DNA from: Bacteroidaceae bacterium
Lineage (GTDB): Bacteria > Bacteroidota > Bacteroidia > Bacteroidales > Bacteroidaceae
Length of the DNA: 64,000 bases
NCBI GenBank assembly: GCA_017442185.1
Contig: JAFSAT010000018.1
Span: 62,001-126,000 of the forward strand
Direction of reading: 5' to 3'
The notes under the pieces were generated by a model. It worked only from the letters and a program-made list of their open reading frames with translations. It ran no database searches and was not told where the DNA came from. The translations under genes were made by a program, and so were the position numbers. Below, in pieces: positions 31,101 through 39,173 of the stretch; the stretch's first letter is position 1, and the number at the start of each line of letters is the position of its first letter.

Positions 31101-31221
31101 CTGTGGAAAGGAGGTGCTCAAGGGCGTCGATGTCGGCAAAATATCATTGGATGTTCCGTCATCGGCAGTCTCTGCATTCAAAATGAGTGAGCCATTCAGA
31201 AAAACGCATTTCGCGGATTGA
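28162..31221 (+). CDS. BspA-like leucine-rich-repeat surface protein
   Basis: A 1,019-residue exported protein made almost wholly of LRR_5 (BspA/TpLRR) repeats of about 23 residues, with the recurrent pattern AF-x-GC-x-x-L-x-x-V-x-LP. The signal peptide is residues 1-21 (ending NVRA). It ends in a capping segment (LDVPSSAVSAFKMSEPF) and has no T9SS sorting domain or lipobox, so the anchoring route is unclear. BspA family members bind host matrix or other bacteria; that role is inferred from the family only. The ATG at 28162 is 8 bp after the stop of the broken paralogue and is preferred over an upstream ATG lying inside that gene. Confidence 0.9.
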   Translation: MRYFDYTKLLLALILFAGNVRAEHFGVNNIRYNTLSGSEVEVLGYVGNTQTLVLPSTVQADSITYKVVRIAQNAFKGSIMLETVQLPDSVREIGAAAFAECTALDNISFPATLELIDSAAFRGCSSFDAMEFKGGNTFIGKGAFDGTAWYSRQPDGVIYINNSLYTYKGAMPEGTEIFVRDYTHSISDGAFDGCSNLEYVGLSHGLKRIGKYAFRGCKGLSTLYLPETVVSIGSEAFRGCYGVSKVNIPQGLLDIGGGAFTVEQCRNFADKDGLIYIGNVLYGCNTDASSDIKVKEGTMVIAPGAMRGCVSIKSLHLPSTLVEISDSAFMGCVSLQKVNIPANVKSLGKYIFKDCSCLTSVTIDAQLRTFSRGMFQGCSSLTSIAFHASLQEVAPYAFAGCGFKNLTLPEGVLLVDTLSFSSCNNLTELSLPASIKSMATKSFAECKVLGKVFYGAENCQISNSTFTGCDALKVLEIGKGVKKIIANAFSSLHSLRIVELAADGISMRSAFSGNMGVDSVRIVDGVSTVPDYAFTELKKLSSLVLPSTVTFVGEGAFKGCDALSKVVLSEKTDTVMPLAFSDCAMLSNMRFPNSLKYIGHSAFANCASLKAVDMPGSIGVVDSLVFTGCSSLAELAIGDGIESIGYGAFKECAMLNSIIVYGKGVTDIQDYAFFKCSSLKAFPFKDMRVLRSIGAYSFSATPVDTLYMLNTVKKVGDYAFADCKELKMVSLGDSLEHVGERAFSGCSGIDALLLPDLLSYIGDEAFRGCSKMKNVFIKGGITSMGDGVFSECTSLEGVLMDNTLSLLGDRMFSGCTALKEVTVPPGVTCLNDSIFIGCTALSAVYLKDGLENIGARAFAGCSSLASIKLPSTLKEIGFCAFGESGLATIYLGVSRYFALGEDGYLYNKGRTTLMLVPPATTAKEVVLPDELQSIADCAFYGCRHIERLEVPESLYRIGDYAFAYCVGLREMEFSTESAPRCGKEVLKGVDVGKISLDVPSSAVSAFKMSEPFRKTHFAD

Positions 31222-31365
31222 GGAATATGAATCATCATGTAGAGTAATCCAAAAAAATGGTAGGTTAATCATAGAATGAATCGTGCTAAAATCATAAGAT
31301 AAGTGTAATAAAGTTAAATCATAGTTAAATTTTCATTTAAAGTCTCATCAAAAAAGGAATTTTTC

Positions 31366-31373
31366 TACTTTTG
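31366..31373 (+). promoter_or_regulatory. -7 box for the Kdo-kinase-like gene
   Basis: TACTTTTG matches TAnnTTTG. It is followed directly by an inverted repeat CAGAAAACT/AGTTTTCTG (31374-31382 with 31397-31405), so the transcript would start inside a stem-loop. Confidence 0.55.
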
Positions 31374-31454
31374 CAGAAAACTTTCACACGAAAAATAGTT
31401 TTCTGTGAGAGTGGAAAAATAACTAATATGTTGGACAATAAGTGATTATAAGCC

Positions 31455-32228
31455 TTGAAAATCTTTATTAACCCTAAGTACTCTTATCTTGAGCCGGAGA
31501 TTCGGCGTGTAGTGCGAGGTGATTACACTCCCACAAAAGTATTCTGCAACCGTAGAAATGTTGTAGAAAAGGTTATGCTCGGAGGCGGAGCCTTCGTTGT
31601 TAAGAAATTCAAACGCCCAACGTGGGCTAATTGCTTGATATATACGCTGTTCAGAAAGAGTAAGGCTCGTCGTGCTTATGAGCATGCTTTATTGTTGTTA
31701 GAGAACGGTATTGCAACGCCTTATCCTGTGGCCTACGTCGAGATTAAGAAACATGGACTCTTTCATACGGGATACTTTTTTTCGGAATTTGTGGATTTGC
31801 CTACTTTGGCTGATGCCTCCGAATCTGAAGACGTTGACGACCTCCTTAAGATGGGCCGGGATTTGATTCGCTTTACAGTGGAATTGAATAATAAGTGTAT
31901 CATGCCGCTCGATTATAATCCGTCGAATATCTTTTATTCTTGGGACGAGGAACAAAAGCAATACATGTTTGCTTTGACAGATATAAACCGTATGCGTCGC
32001 AGTCGTTTCATTGGCAATAGAGATTGTATGAGAGCTTTTGAACAGTTTGGCATATCTACGGAGCATCTCTATCATTTTTTATTGGGATACTCTATTGAGA
32101 AAGGTATTGATGTGGAATTGTGTATGTTTCTTTTTTTGAGTTTTCGTTTGCGGAGCAGATTGAGCCGTCTTATCAAAGGAAAGGTAAAAGAGACAAGGCG
32201 TCGTCGTCGTTTGAGGTATAACTATTGA
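31455..32228 (+). CDS. Kdo/WaaP-type lipopolysaccharide kinase family protein
   Basis: A 257-residue protein resembling the lipopolysaccharide core kinases (KdkA/WaaP), a branch of the protein-kinase fold that phosphorylates Kdo or heptose. Visible elements are the N-terminal lobe with GGGAFVVKKFK (candidate ATP-binding Lys), a catalytic-loop-like MPLDYNPSNIF near residue 155 and LTDINRMR as a DFG-like segment. The loop has Asp then Asn, as in the family, although the usual HGD is PLD. The start is TTG: a TAA lies two codons upstream and the first in-frame ATG would remove the N-terminal strands. It is separate from the LRR genes, with its own promoter box. Confidence 0.8.
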   Translation: MKIFINPKYSYLEPEIRRVVRGDYTPTKVFCNRRNVVEKVMLGGGAFVVKKFKRPTWANCLIYTLFRKSKARRAYEHALLLLENGIATPYPVAYVEIKKHGLFHTGYFFSEFVDLPTLADASESEDVDDLLKMGRDLIRFTVELNNKCIMPLDYNPSNIFYSWDEEQKQYMFALTDINRMRRSRFIGNRDCMRAFEQFGISTEHLYHFLLGYSIEKGIDVELCMFLFLSFRLRSRLSRLIKGKVKETRRRRRLRYNY

Positions 32229-32349
32229 GAAGGTGAAAAGAACTATAATAGTTGCAAGGCCCTAAATATAAACGGCTTATTAGGAACTGCTTAACTGAAA
32301 TCTCAAAATAAAACAGGCTATGATGCCAAAATTGGTGCTTTTTGAATTT

Positions 32350-32366
32350 AGAAGCTGTTTAAATTT
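32350..32366 (+). repeat. Isolated terminal repeat of the MITE-like family
   Basis: AGAAGCTGTTTAAATTT, identical to the left end of the element at 37523. No matching right end is recognised nearby, so this is a remnant or a solo end. It lies between the convergent Kdo-kinase-like and YfcE-like genes. Confidence 0.5.
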
Positions 32367-32390
32367 TATTTCAGAATTATTTGAGAACTT

Positions 32391-32879
32391 TCAGGATAGC
32401 TCTATAACCTCTAAATCTCGGAACTGTTTGCCATCAATGACAATTTTCACAAGAGTGCGCACCTGTTGCCATCCCTGACGCCCGGCAGCACCCGGATTTA
32501 TGTGCAGGCAGTCTGTGGTTTTGTCGAACATTACTTTTAAAATATGAGAATGCCCCGATATGAAAAGTTGTGGCGGGCGCTCATATATCTGTTTGCGTAT
32601 GGATATATCGTATCGTCCGGGATAGCCGCCAATGTGTTTCATTAGAACTTCGCACTCTTCTATCTTAAAGCGCAGTGTCTCGCTATATTTCATGCGCAGT
32701 ATTCCACCGTCTATATTGCCATAGACGGCTCTCACAGGGCACAGGGTCTCAAGTTCTTCTATTATGTCGGGGCTGCCTATGTCGCCGGCATGCCATATCT
32801 CGTCGCAATCGGCAAAATGTTTCAAGAATCTGTCGTCTCGACAACCGTGTGTGTCTGATAGTATCCCTATGCGTTTCAT
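32391..32879 (-). CDS. YfcE/MJ0936-type metallophosphoesterase
   Basis: A 162-residue single-domain phosphodiesterase of the calcineurin-like superfamily. All metal-binding motifs are present: DTHG at residues 9-12, GDIGS near 32-36, GNIDG near 54-58, H82 in MKHIGG and GHSH near 109-112. Such enzymes hydrolyse phosphodiesters in vitro; the natural substrate is unknown. Length is typical. It is the last gene of a minus-strand run with the cytidylate-kinase-like gene 28 bp upstream. Confidence 0.88.
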   Translation of the reverse strand: MKRIGILSDTHGCRDDRFLKHFADCDEIWHAGDIGSPDIIEELETLCPVRAVYGNIDGGILRMKYSETLRFKIEECEVLMKHIGGYPGRYDISIRKQIYERPPQLFISGHSHILKVMFDKTTDCLHINPGAAGRQGWQQVRTLVKIVIDGKQFRDLEVIELS

Positions 32880-32907
32880 TCTTTACGATGATTACAGGCG
32901 GCTGTTC

Positions 32908-33507
32908 TTACCATAGTCTTTTAATGTACTCAAAAATAAAATCCACTGTGCCGTCTATTCCTAAGCGCGACGAGTTTATACACAGGTCGTAGGTGCGTGC
33001 TGCACCCCATTCGGTTGTTGCATAGTAATCGTGATATGAGCGACGTTGCTTGTCGCCCTTTTGCATGCGCTCGATGGCAGCCTGTTCGTCGAGTCCGTCC
33101 TTTTGCATTATTCGCTGTATGCGGTCGTTGCGGTCGGCTGTGATAAATATGCTTATGAGGCAGTTATGTTCGCGCAGTACATATTCGGAGCATCGCCCTA
33201 CGGTGATACATGAGCATTGTCCTGCTATGTTACGCATTGCCTCACTCTGTATTTGGAATAGTCGGTCGCTTGCCATGTAGCTGTCGTTGCTGCCACCTAT
33301 GTAGCCTAATATGTTACCGAAGAACGAGGTGGATTCTTTTTCGTCGGCATGTTCAAATGCCGAGGCGTCGATGCCGCTCTCTTGTGCTGCTGCTTCGAGC
33401 AGTTTTTTGTCGTACACGGGAATACCCAATTTGTGTGCCAACTTTTCGGCAATCTCTTTGCCACCGCTTCCTAATTCGCGACCTATTGATATTACGTAAT
33501 TCTTCAT
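32908..33507 (-). CDS. Cytidylate kinase-like family protein
   Basis: A 199-residue P-loop protein of the cytidylate-kinase-like family (Cytidylate_kin2). The nucleotide-binding loop is GRELGSGGKEIA near residues 9-20, and a lid-like Arg-rich segment (RNDRIQRIMQKDG) lies near 125-137. It is distinct from the essential Cmk enzyme and its substrate is not established. A role in nucleotide salvage is plausible. It lies between the YfcE-like and MATE genes on the minus strand. Confidence 0.85.
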   Translation of the reverse strand: MKNYVISIGRELGSGGKEIAEKLAHKLGIPVYDKKLLEAAAQESGIDASAFEHADEKESTSFFGNILGYIGGSNDSYMASDRLFQIQSEAMRNIAGQCSCITVGRCSEYVLREHNCLISIFITADRNDRIQRIMQKDGLDEQAAIERMQKGDKQRRSYHDYYATTEWGAARTYDLCINSSRLGIDGTVDFIFEYIKRLW

Positions 33508-33567
33508 GACTCTCTCAACTATTTTTTTGCGTATCGCTTACCATTATTGTTTTTTATCGGTCGAACT

Positions 33568-34956
33568 TCAGTTCATTATATTCTCTTTGCGCCACTCCTT
33601 GAATTGTTGCACAAGCAGCACAACTGTGAGCACTGCTGCAATAAAGTCGGAAATAGGCATGCTGTACCAAACACCCTCTTCTCCCCAAAAAAGAGGCAGT
33701 ATAAGCAGCAACGGCATAAGGAACAGCATCTGTCGGGTGAGCGATAAGAATATCGACTTATTAACCTTGCCAATGCTTTGGAAAAAGTTTGTTGTCACAA
33801 GTTGGAAACCTATTACAGGCATAACCAATGATATTATGCGCAATGCGCGTGCCGAACTTTCAATGAGAGCTTCGTCGGTGGTGAATGCACGTGCCACAAT
33901 CTCCGGCATAAATTCACTTATTAAAAAGCCTACGGTGGTTACTATCGTACCCCAAATAATTGTAAGTTTCAATGTCTCTTTGACACGAATGAAAAGCCTT
34001 GCTCCATAGTTATATCCCACTATCGGTTGCATACCCTGCGTGAAGCCTAATACCACCATCACGAATATGAACTGTACCCGGTTGGCAATGCCATAGGCAG
34101 CTATCGACATATCACCATTATCGCTGTAACTTCTTAATCCCTTGTTTACTATTATTACAACGATACATGCAGCCACATTTATAAAGAATGGCGACATTCC
34201 TATTGTGAGAATACCTTTTACTATATTCTTACGCAATTTGTATATTCCACGTTGCAGATGAAGCAATTCATCGGGGTTGCTCAGCAATTTTATCTGCCAG
34301 ATGAGGGTTATGCTTTGAGCGAGTATGGTGGCAAGGGCTGCTCCTCGTATCCCCCAGCCGAAAATGTATATAAACAGCGGAGCCAATATGATGTTCATAC
34401 AGACGGTCAGTATAGTGGCATACATTGCTTGCTTAGGGTGCCCGGCCGATCTTAGCGCTGCATTTATTCCAAGATAAAGATGGGTGACGGCATTTCCTAA
34501 CAAAATTATCTCCATGAATGCTCGTGCAAAGGGCAGTGTCTGTTCGCTTGCACCGAAAAAGATAAGTATATCGTCAAGGAAAAGAAGCGATACCGTCGCA
34601 AATATAATACCTACAAGAATGTTGAGTGTGACAAGATTGCCAAGTATCGTCTTTGCCGAGTCATAATCGCGCTGTCCCAATCGCACAGAGAGCTGGGTGG
34701 CACCGCCCACACCCACCATAGCGCCGAATGCAGCCGATAAATTCATAAAAGGGAAAGTGGTGGCAAGTCCGGATATTGCAAATGCACCAACGTCGGGGAT
34801 GTGCCCTATGAATATACTGTCTATCATGTGATAGAGCGATGATGCCGTTTGTGCGATGATGGCCGGAATGGCATATTGCATCAGCAGTTTGCCTATCTTT
34901 TCGGTTCCTAATTCTGTTGGAACTTTTGGCTGGTTACTTTTGTTCATCTTTATCAT
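33568..34956 (-). CDS. MATE family efflux transporter
   Basis: A 462-residue inner-membrane protein with about 12 hydrophobic helices in two similar halves, typical of MATE (multidrug and toxin extrusion) carriers that use Na+ or H+ gradients. The conserved opening (GTEKIGKLLMQYAIPAIIAQ) and the GVGGATQLSVRLG motif near residue 90 match the DinF/NorM-like branch common in Bacteroidota. Substrate unknown. An alternative start is three codons downstream. Its promoter overlaps that of mnmA in a face-to-face arrangement (35162-35199). Confidence 0.92.
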   Translation of the reverse strand: MIKMNKSNQPKVPTELGTEKIGKLLMQYAIPAIIAQTASSLYHMIDSIFIGHIPDVGAFAISGLATTFPFMNLSAAFGAMVGVGGATQLSVRLGQRDYDSAKTILGNLVTLNILVGIIFATVSLLFLDDILIFFGASEQTLPFARAFMEIILLGNAVTHLYLGINAALRSAGHPKQAMYATILTVCMNIILAPLFIYIFGWGIRGAALATILAQSITLIWQIKLLSNPDELLHLQRGIYKLRKNIVKGILTIGMSPFFINVAACIVVIIVNKGLRSYSDNGDMSIAAYGIANRVQFIFVMVVLGFTQGMQPIVGYNYGARLFIRVKETLKLTIIWGTIVTTVGFLISEFMPEIVARAFTTDEALIESSARALRIISLVMPVIGFQLVTTNFFQSIGKVNKSIFLSLTRQMLFLMPLLLILPLFWGEEGVWYSMPISDFIAAVLTVVLLVQQFKEWRKENIMN

Positions 34957-35161
34957 TTAAATGTATATGCAGTGTCTTTCAATTGTGCAGTTTCCTAAGT
35001 CTGCACCGTTGAAAAAACAGATAACTATATATGTTCAGATTGTTTGCTGCCGTTCATTTGTCTGTTTAATATTCAAACAAGCTGTATTGTTCCATATAAA
35101 CTTTAAATTTAACTACCCATAAAAAACTTTATAATGTGGAACGTAACTTGCAGAAATTACA

Positions 35162-35199
35162 TAACTTTGCAACACATCCTTAATGTGGTTGCAAAGTTA
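35162..35199. promoter_or_regulatory. Face-to-face -7 boxes serving MATE gene and mnmA
   Basis: A perfect 12-bp inverted repeat TAACTTTGCAAC / GTTGCAAAGTTA (35162-35173 and 35188-35199) carries TAACTTTG on each strand. The plus-strand box points right to mnmA and the minus-strand box points left to the MATE gene. The two start sites would lie inside the repeat and the polymerases would cross each other. Confidence 0.55.
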
Positions 35200-35248
35200 C
35201 AAAAAAGGATGTAATAGTTTTTGTTCAGTGGCAAAATAATAAAAACAG

Positions 35249-36355
35249 GTGGAAGAAAAAAATATATCAATAAAGGATAAAAGTGTTCTTGTAGGCATGA
35301 GCGGAGGAATTGACAGCACTGCTGTGTGCCGCATGCTTCAGGAGCAAGGATTCAGAGTGGTGGGGCTTACCCTTGTTACATGCGACGGGGCACAGGCTGC
35401 GGCCGAGTCGGCCGCAGCTGTTGCCGCTCATCTGTGTATAGAGCATCATGTTGCCGATATTCGAGAGGAATTTCGTGCAACAGTGGTACAGGATTTTATA
35501 GACGCTTATTTATCGGGGTGCACGCCCAATCCTTGCGTCAACTGTAATCCGACAATGAAATTCCGAAAGCTCGAAGAGTGGGCCGAACGCTTGGGGTGTG
35601 CTCATATAGCAACAGGACATTATGTGAAATTGGAACAGCTTGATGGAAAATTCTACATTGTGACGGGTGACGATGCGCGCAAGGATCAAAGTTATTTTCT
35701 TTGGCGTCTGACACAGCAACAATTGTCGCGTGTGATGTTTCCATTAGGCGGATGGGAAAAGGATGATGTACGTCGCTATTTGAAATTAAACAATCTCGAC
35801 TACGTAGCACACAGCGGCGAGAGTATGGAGGTGTGCTTTATACAAGGTGATTACCGCGATTTTCTGCGGCAGAATATTCCGGATGTTTCCAATGTTGTCA
35901 AGCCGGGAGCATTTGTCGACAGCAAAGGAATTGTCATTGGAACGCATCAAGGGTTTCCCTATTATACCGTGGGGCAGCGTAAGGGATTAGGTGTTGCATT
36001 AGGCTATCCTGCATACGTGTTGAAAATAAATCCGGCCAAGAATACTGTGATGTTAGGTACCGAGGAGCAGCTGATGGCAGAGTATATGCTTATAGACGCA
36101 CCACAGTGGGTCGACGGTACTCCTGCTGAGGGATTGTCGGTGCGTGTGCGCTACCGCAGTGCTCCTATTCCCTGTACCTCTCCTGTGCCCACTCCCGACG
36201 GACGCTTCCTCGTACGTCTTTTGAAGCCTGCGCAGGCAATCACTCCGGGACAGTCGGCTGTGTTTTATATCAACAATATGGTTGTAGGCGGAGCTTTTAT
36301 TGCCTCGCAACGCGGAATAAATCAATGGATAAAGAATGACACAGATGAACAGTAA
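35249..36355 (+). CDS. mnmA: tRNA-specific 2-thiouridylase MnmA
   Basis: A 368-residue ATP-dependent enzyme that puts sulfur on U34 of tRNA-Lys, -Glu and -Gln. The PP-loop GMSGGIDS is at residues 16-23. The two catalytic cysteines are probably Cys99 in NPCVNCN and Cys196 in EVCFIQ. The C-terminal beta-barrel domains follow. An extra Cys96 makes a CxxC next to the first catalytic position. The start is GTG: the first in-frame ATG would fall inside the PP-loop. It overlaps the start of xseA and probably forms an operon with it. Confidence 0.93.
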   Translation: MEEKNISIKDKSVLVGMSGGIDSTAVCRMLQEQGFRVVGLTLVTCDGAQAAAESAAAVAAHLCIEHHVADIREEFRATVVQDFIDAYLSGCTPNPCVNCNPTMKFRKLEEWAERLGCAHIATGHYVKLEQLDGKFYIVTGDDARKDQSYFLWRLTQQQLSRVMFPLGGWEKDDVRRYLKLNNLDYVAHSGESMEVCFIQGDYRDFLRQNIPDVSNVVKPGAFVDSKGIVIGTHQGFPYYTVGQRKGLGVALGYPAYVLKINPAKNTVMLGTEEQLMAEYMLIDAPQWVDGTPAEGLSVRVRYRSAPIPCTSPVPTPDGRFLVRLLKPAQAITPGQSAVFYINNMVVGGAFIASQRGINQWIKNDTDEQ

Positions 36356-37523
36356 CGAACCTCTCACGCTCTATGCCCTCAATAATATGGTACGTTGCAC
36401 ATTGAATGATGCAATGCCGTCGCGCTATTGGGTAACGGGTGAGCTTAGCGAGGTTAGAGAAACAACAGCCGGACATTGTTATATAGAACTTGTGCAACGC
36501 AACGAGGCCACAGGCGAACTTGTGGCAAAGGCTCGCGGTACAATATGGGCACGCACCTACGCTCTTCTGCGTCCATACTTTGTTGAAGAAACGGGGCAAA
36601 ATTTTGTTGCCGGATTAAAAATTCTTGTGCAGGTTTCCGTAGATTTTCATGAACTTTACGGTTTTGCACTTGATGTGTGCGACATTGAACCGGCATTTAC
36701 CGTCGGAGACATGGAGCGCCGTCGGCGACAGATAATCAAGCGTCTGGAGGATGAGGGGGTCATAGGACTTAATAAAGAGCTGCCTTTTCCCATGCTTCCC
36801 CAGCGTGTGGCTGTAATATCGTCGCCCACTGCCGCAGGATACGATGATTTTTGCGACCAACTTGCCGCAAATGCCTATGGATTTGTTTTTTACACACATC
36901 TGTTTCCCTCGCCTATGCAGGGAGCAAAAGTAGAAGAGGGTATTATAGCTGCATTAGGCAGTATTGCACGCAACTTAGACCTATGGGATGTGGTGGTGAT
37001 AATACGTGGCGGAGGTGCCACCAGCGACCTATCCTGTTTCGATACGTATGACCTTGCAAACAACTGTGCACAGTTTCCACTGCCCATAATAACAGGCATC
37101 GGGCATCATCGCGACGATACATTGCTTGATATTGTGGCGCACACACGGGTGAAGACACCAACCGCCGCAGCAGAACTTCTTGTACATGCAATGGCTGCAC
37201 AGGCTGCTTATATAGAAACCATGCGTCGTGATATTGCCGATGCAGTGCGCAATGCTATTGCAGCGTCGGGCAGGCATCTGCACACCTTGATGCAACGATT
37301 GCCCGTTGCTACGGCTCTGTTGATGCAACGCCACTCCCACAGGCTCGATTTATGGAAACAACAGGTTGAGGCTGCATCTCCCAAAAGAATACTTGCAATG
37401 GGATACAGCATAACCACATGCAATGGAAAAGTGGTTCGCTCTGTGAAAGAGATAAGACAAGATGCCACCATAGTCACACATCTTGCCGACGGAGAATTTA
37501 CAAGCAGAGTGTATGACGAATAA
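36336..37523 (+). CDS. xseA: Exodeoxyribonuclease VII large subunit
   Basis: A 395-residue XseA, the catalytic subunit of exonuclease VII, which degrades single-stranded DNA from both ends. An N-terminal OB fold (about 10-105) is followed by the catalytic domain, with the conserved VISSPTAAGYDDF near 152-164, RGGGATSDLSCFD near 223-235 and TGIGHHRDDTLLD near 253-265, then a shortened coiled-coil region and a C-terminal GYSI segment. It overlaps mnmA by 20 bp; an ATG three codons downstream would give an 11-bp overlap. Its partner xseB is 215 bp away because a repeat element lies between. Confidence 0.95.
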   Translation: MTQMNSNEPLTLYALNNMVRCTLNDAMPSRYWVTGELSEVRETTAGHCYIELVQRNEATGELVAKARGTIWARTYALLRPYFVEETGQNFVAGLKILVQVSVDFHELYGFALDVCDIEPAFTVGDMERRRRQIIKRLEDEGVIGLNKELPFPMLPQRVAVISSPTAAGYDDFCDQLAANAYGFVFYTHLFPSPMQGAKVEEGIIAALGSIARNLDLWDVVVIIRGGGATSDLSCFDTYDLANNCAQFPLPIITGIGHHRDDTLLDIVAHTRVKTPTAAAELLVHAMAAQAAYIETMRRDIADAVRNAIAASGRHLHTLMQRLPVATALLMQRHSHRLDLWKQQVEAASPKRILAMGYSITTCNGKVVRSVKEIRQDATIVTHLADGEFTSRVYDE

Positions 37524-37699
37524 GAAGCTGTTTAAATTTATCTCCTTTGGATTTTTATAGCTCTTTTTTAGACTGTTTTTTCATTTTTTAAGTGCGCATG
37601 GCGAGCTATGTAACCACAAAAAAGAGTATAAAAAGGCAAGTAAAATCCGCTTATACATAAATATAGACATAAAAATTGAAAGGAATTTATACAGCTTCT
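37523..37699. mobile_element. MITE-like element with inverted-repeat ends, between xseA and xseB
   Basis: A 177-bp non-coding element bounded by AGAAGCTGTTTAAATTT on the left and AATTTATACAGCTTCT on the right, reverse complements apart from one base. Inside, TTTTTATAGCTCTTTTTT on the left pairs with AAAAAAGAGTATAAAAA on the right, so much of it can fold on itself. A copy with about 80% identity lies at 48935-49121. A second right end, AACAGCTTCT, follows at 37718-37727. It has no coding capacity, as expected of a MITE or a similar dispersed repeat. Confidence 0.65.
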
Positions 37700-37738
37700 A
37701 AATAATTTTAGGAAACAAACAGCTTCTAAACAGATAAT

Positions 37739-37957
37739 ATGGAAAATAAAAAAGAATTAAGTTATGGCGAGGCGATAGCACAACTCGAGGAGATAATCGT
37801 ACGCATACAAGAGAGTAATACAGATATTGACAGTTTGACATCCCTGCTTGCCCGAGCACAGGAACTTATTACCTTCTGCCGCGGACGTCTCACTGAAGTA
37901 GACGAGAATATAAAAGCGTTGCTCGATGAATTTTCCTACGAAGCACCGCAGCACTGA
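37739..37957 (+). CDS. xseB: Exodeoxyribonuclease VII small subunit
   Basis: A 72-residue XseB, the helical small subunit that binds the coiled coil of XseA several copies at a time. The sequence ELSYGEAIAQLEEIIVRIQ and the following SLTSLLARAQELITFCRGRL are typical. Length is normal. The repeat element upstream separates it from xseA, so it either reads through or depends on a promoter within the element. Confidence 0.93.
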   Translation: MENKKELSYGEAIAQLEEIIVRIQESNTDIDSLTSLLARAQELITFCRGRLTEVDENIKALLDEFSYEAPQH

Positions 37958-38048
37958 TTATGAAAATCTTTAACAACCATTATTAATATACGTAGAGCAT
38001 AATTGAAATTTAAATAATCTCATATTGTCATAATTGCATAATTTTGGT

Positions 38049-38056
38049 TATCTTCG
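38049..38056 (+). promoter_or_regulatory. -7 box for the ilvE-trmB-mrp group
   Basis: TATCTTCG, a one-base variant of TAnnTTTG, lies about 90 bp before the ilvE ATG. TTG sequences lie at reasonable distance upstream, but no clear -33 box can be fixed. Confidence 0.45.
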
Positions 38057-38146
38057 CAGTCGGTTGTAAGATGAAAATTTAAATCAAGCACCATCAAATT
38101 TGTCGATAATAGAATTTTAAACAGTCTGAAATACATATATATCAAT

Positions 38147-39169
38147 ATGAAAGCTATAGATTGGTCAAACATCGGATTCGGATATATGAAAACCGATTAT
38201 AACGTGCGCTGCCGCTATCGTGACGGTAAGTGGGGCGAGGTTGAAGTGAGCAGCGAAGAAAGTGTTAATATCCACATGGCTGCCACATGTCTGCACTACG
38301 GACAAGAGGCCTTTGAGGGGTTGAAAGCATTTCGCGGAAAAGATGGCAAGGTGCGTATCTTCCGCCTTGAGGCAAATGCTGAGCGTCTTCAGAGTACATG
38401 CGACGGAATTTTGATGCCTCAGGTGAGCACAGAATTGTTCCGCGAGATGGTTACAAAGGTGGTAGCCCTAAACAAAGATTACATACCTCCTTATGAGAGT
38501 GGAGCTTCGCTATACATACGTCCGCTGCTCATCGGAACAAGCGCACAGGTGGGCGTACATCCGGCCAACGAATATCTTTTCATAATATTTGTAACACCCG
38601 TAGGCCCATACTTTAAGGGTGGCTTCTCCACAAACCCTTATGTGATTATACGCGAGTATGACCGTTCGGCACCGCTCGGAACAGGTCGCTATAAGGTCGG
38701 AGGTAACTATGCAGCCAGCCTTAAGGCCAACAAATTGGCACACGACAAAGGCTACTCTTGCGAATTTTATCTCGATGCAAAAGAGAAAAAATATATCGAC
38801 GAGTGTGGAGCTGCCAACTTCATCGGCATAAAGGAGAATACTTATGTGACACCGCTCTCAACATCAATCCTTCCATCTATAACCAACCGCAGCCTTCAAC
38901 AGCTTGCACAAGATATGGGGCTGAAGGTGGAGCAGCGTCCGATACCCGAAGAGGAATTATCCACATTTGAAGAGGCTGGCGCTTGCGGAACTGCAGCCGT
39001 AATATCACCCATCGAGCGTATCGACGACTTGGAACGCGGCACATCGTATGTGATAGCAAAAGATGGCAAGCCCGGCCCTGTGTGCACTGCTCTCTATAAC
39101 AAACTGCGTGCGATACAGTATGGCGATGAGCCGGATAAATACGGATGGGTAACGGTTCTTGACATCTGA
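38147..39169 (+). CDS. ilvE: Branched-chain amino acid aminotransferase
   Basis: A 340-residue class IV PLP enzyme that transfers amino groups between glutamate and the keto acids of leucine, isoleucine and valine. The PLP lysine is probably in [11 protein letters not shown] (near residue 185). The substrate and cofactor motifs [19 protein letters not shown] and [11 protein letters not shown] are present. Length agrees with the bacterial and eukaryotic long BCAT group. trmB starts 4 bp after its stop, so they are likely co-transcribed. Confidence 0.95.
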   Translation: MKAIDWSNIGFGYMKTDYNVRCRYRDGKWGEVEVSSEESVNIHMAATCLHYGQEAFEGLKAFRGKDGKVRIFRLEANAERLQSTCDGILMPQVSTELFREMVTKVVALNKDYIPPYESGASLYIRPLLIGTSAQVGVHPANEYLFIIFVTPVGPYFKGGFSTNPYVIIREYDRSAPLGTGRYKVGGNYAASLKANKLAHDKGYSCEFYLDAKEKKYIDECGAANFIGIKENTYVTPLSTSILPSITNRSLQQLAQDMGLKVEQRPIPEEELSTFEEAGACGTAAVISPIERIDDLERGTSYVIAKDGKPGPVCTALYNKLRAIQYGDEPDKYGWVTVLDI

Positions 39170-39173
39170 TAAT

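Noticed and set aside
31428-31445. Five-codon ORF before the Kdo-kinase-like gene as a true gene
   Set aside because: Too short to judge; recorded only as part of the leader observation.
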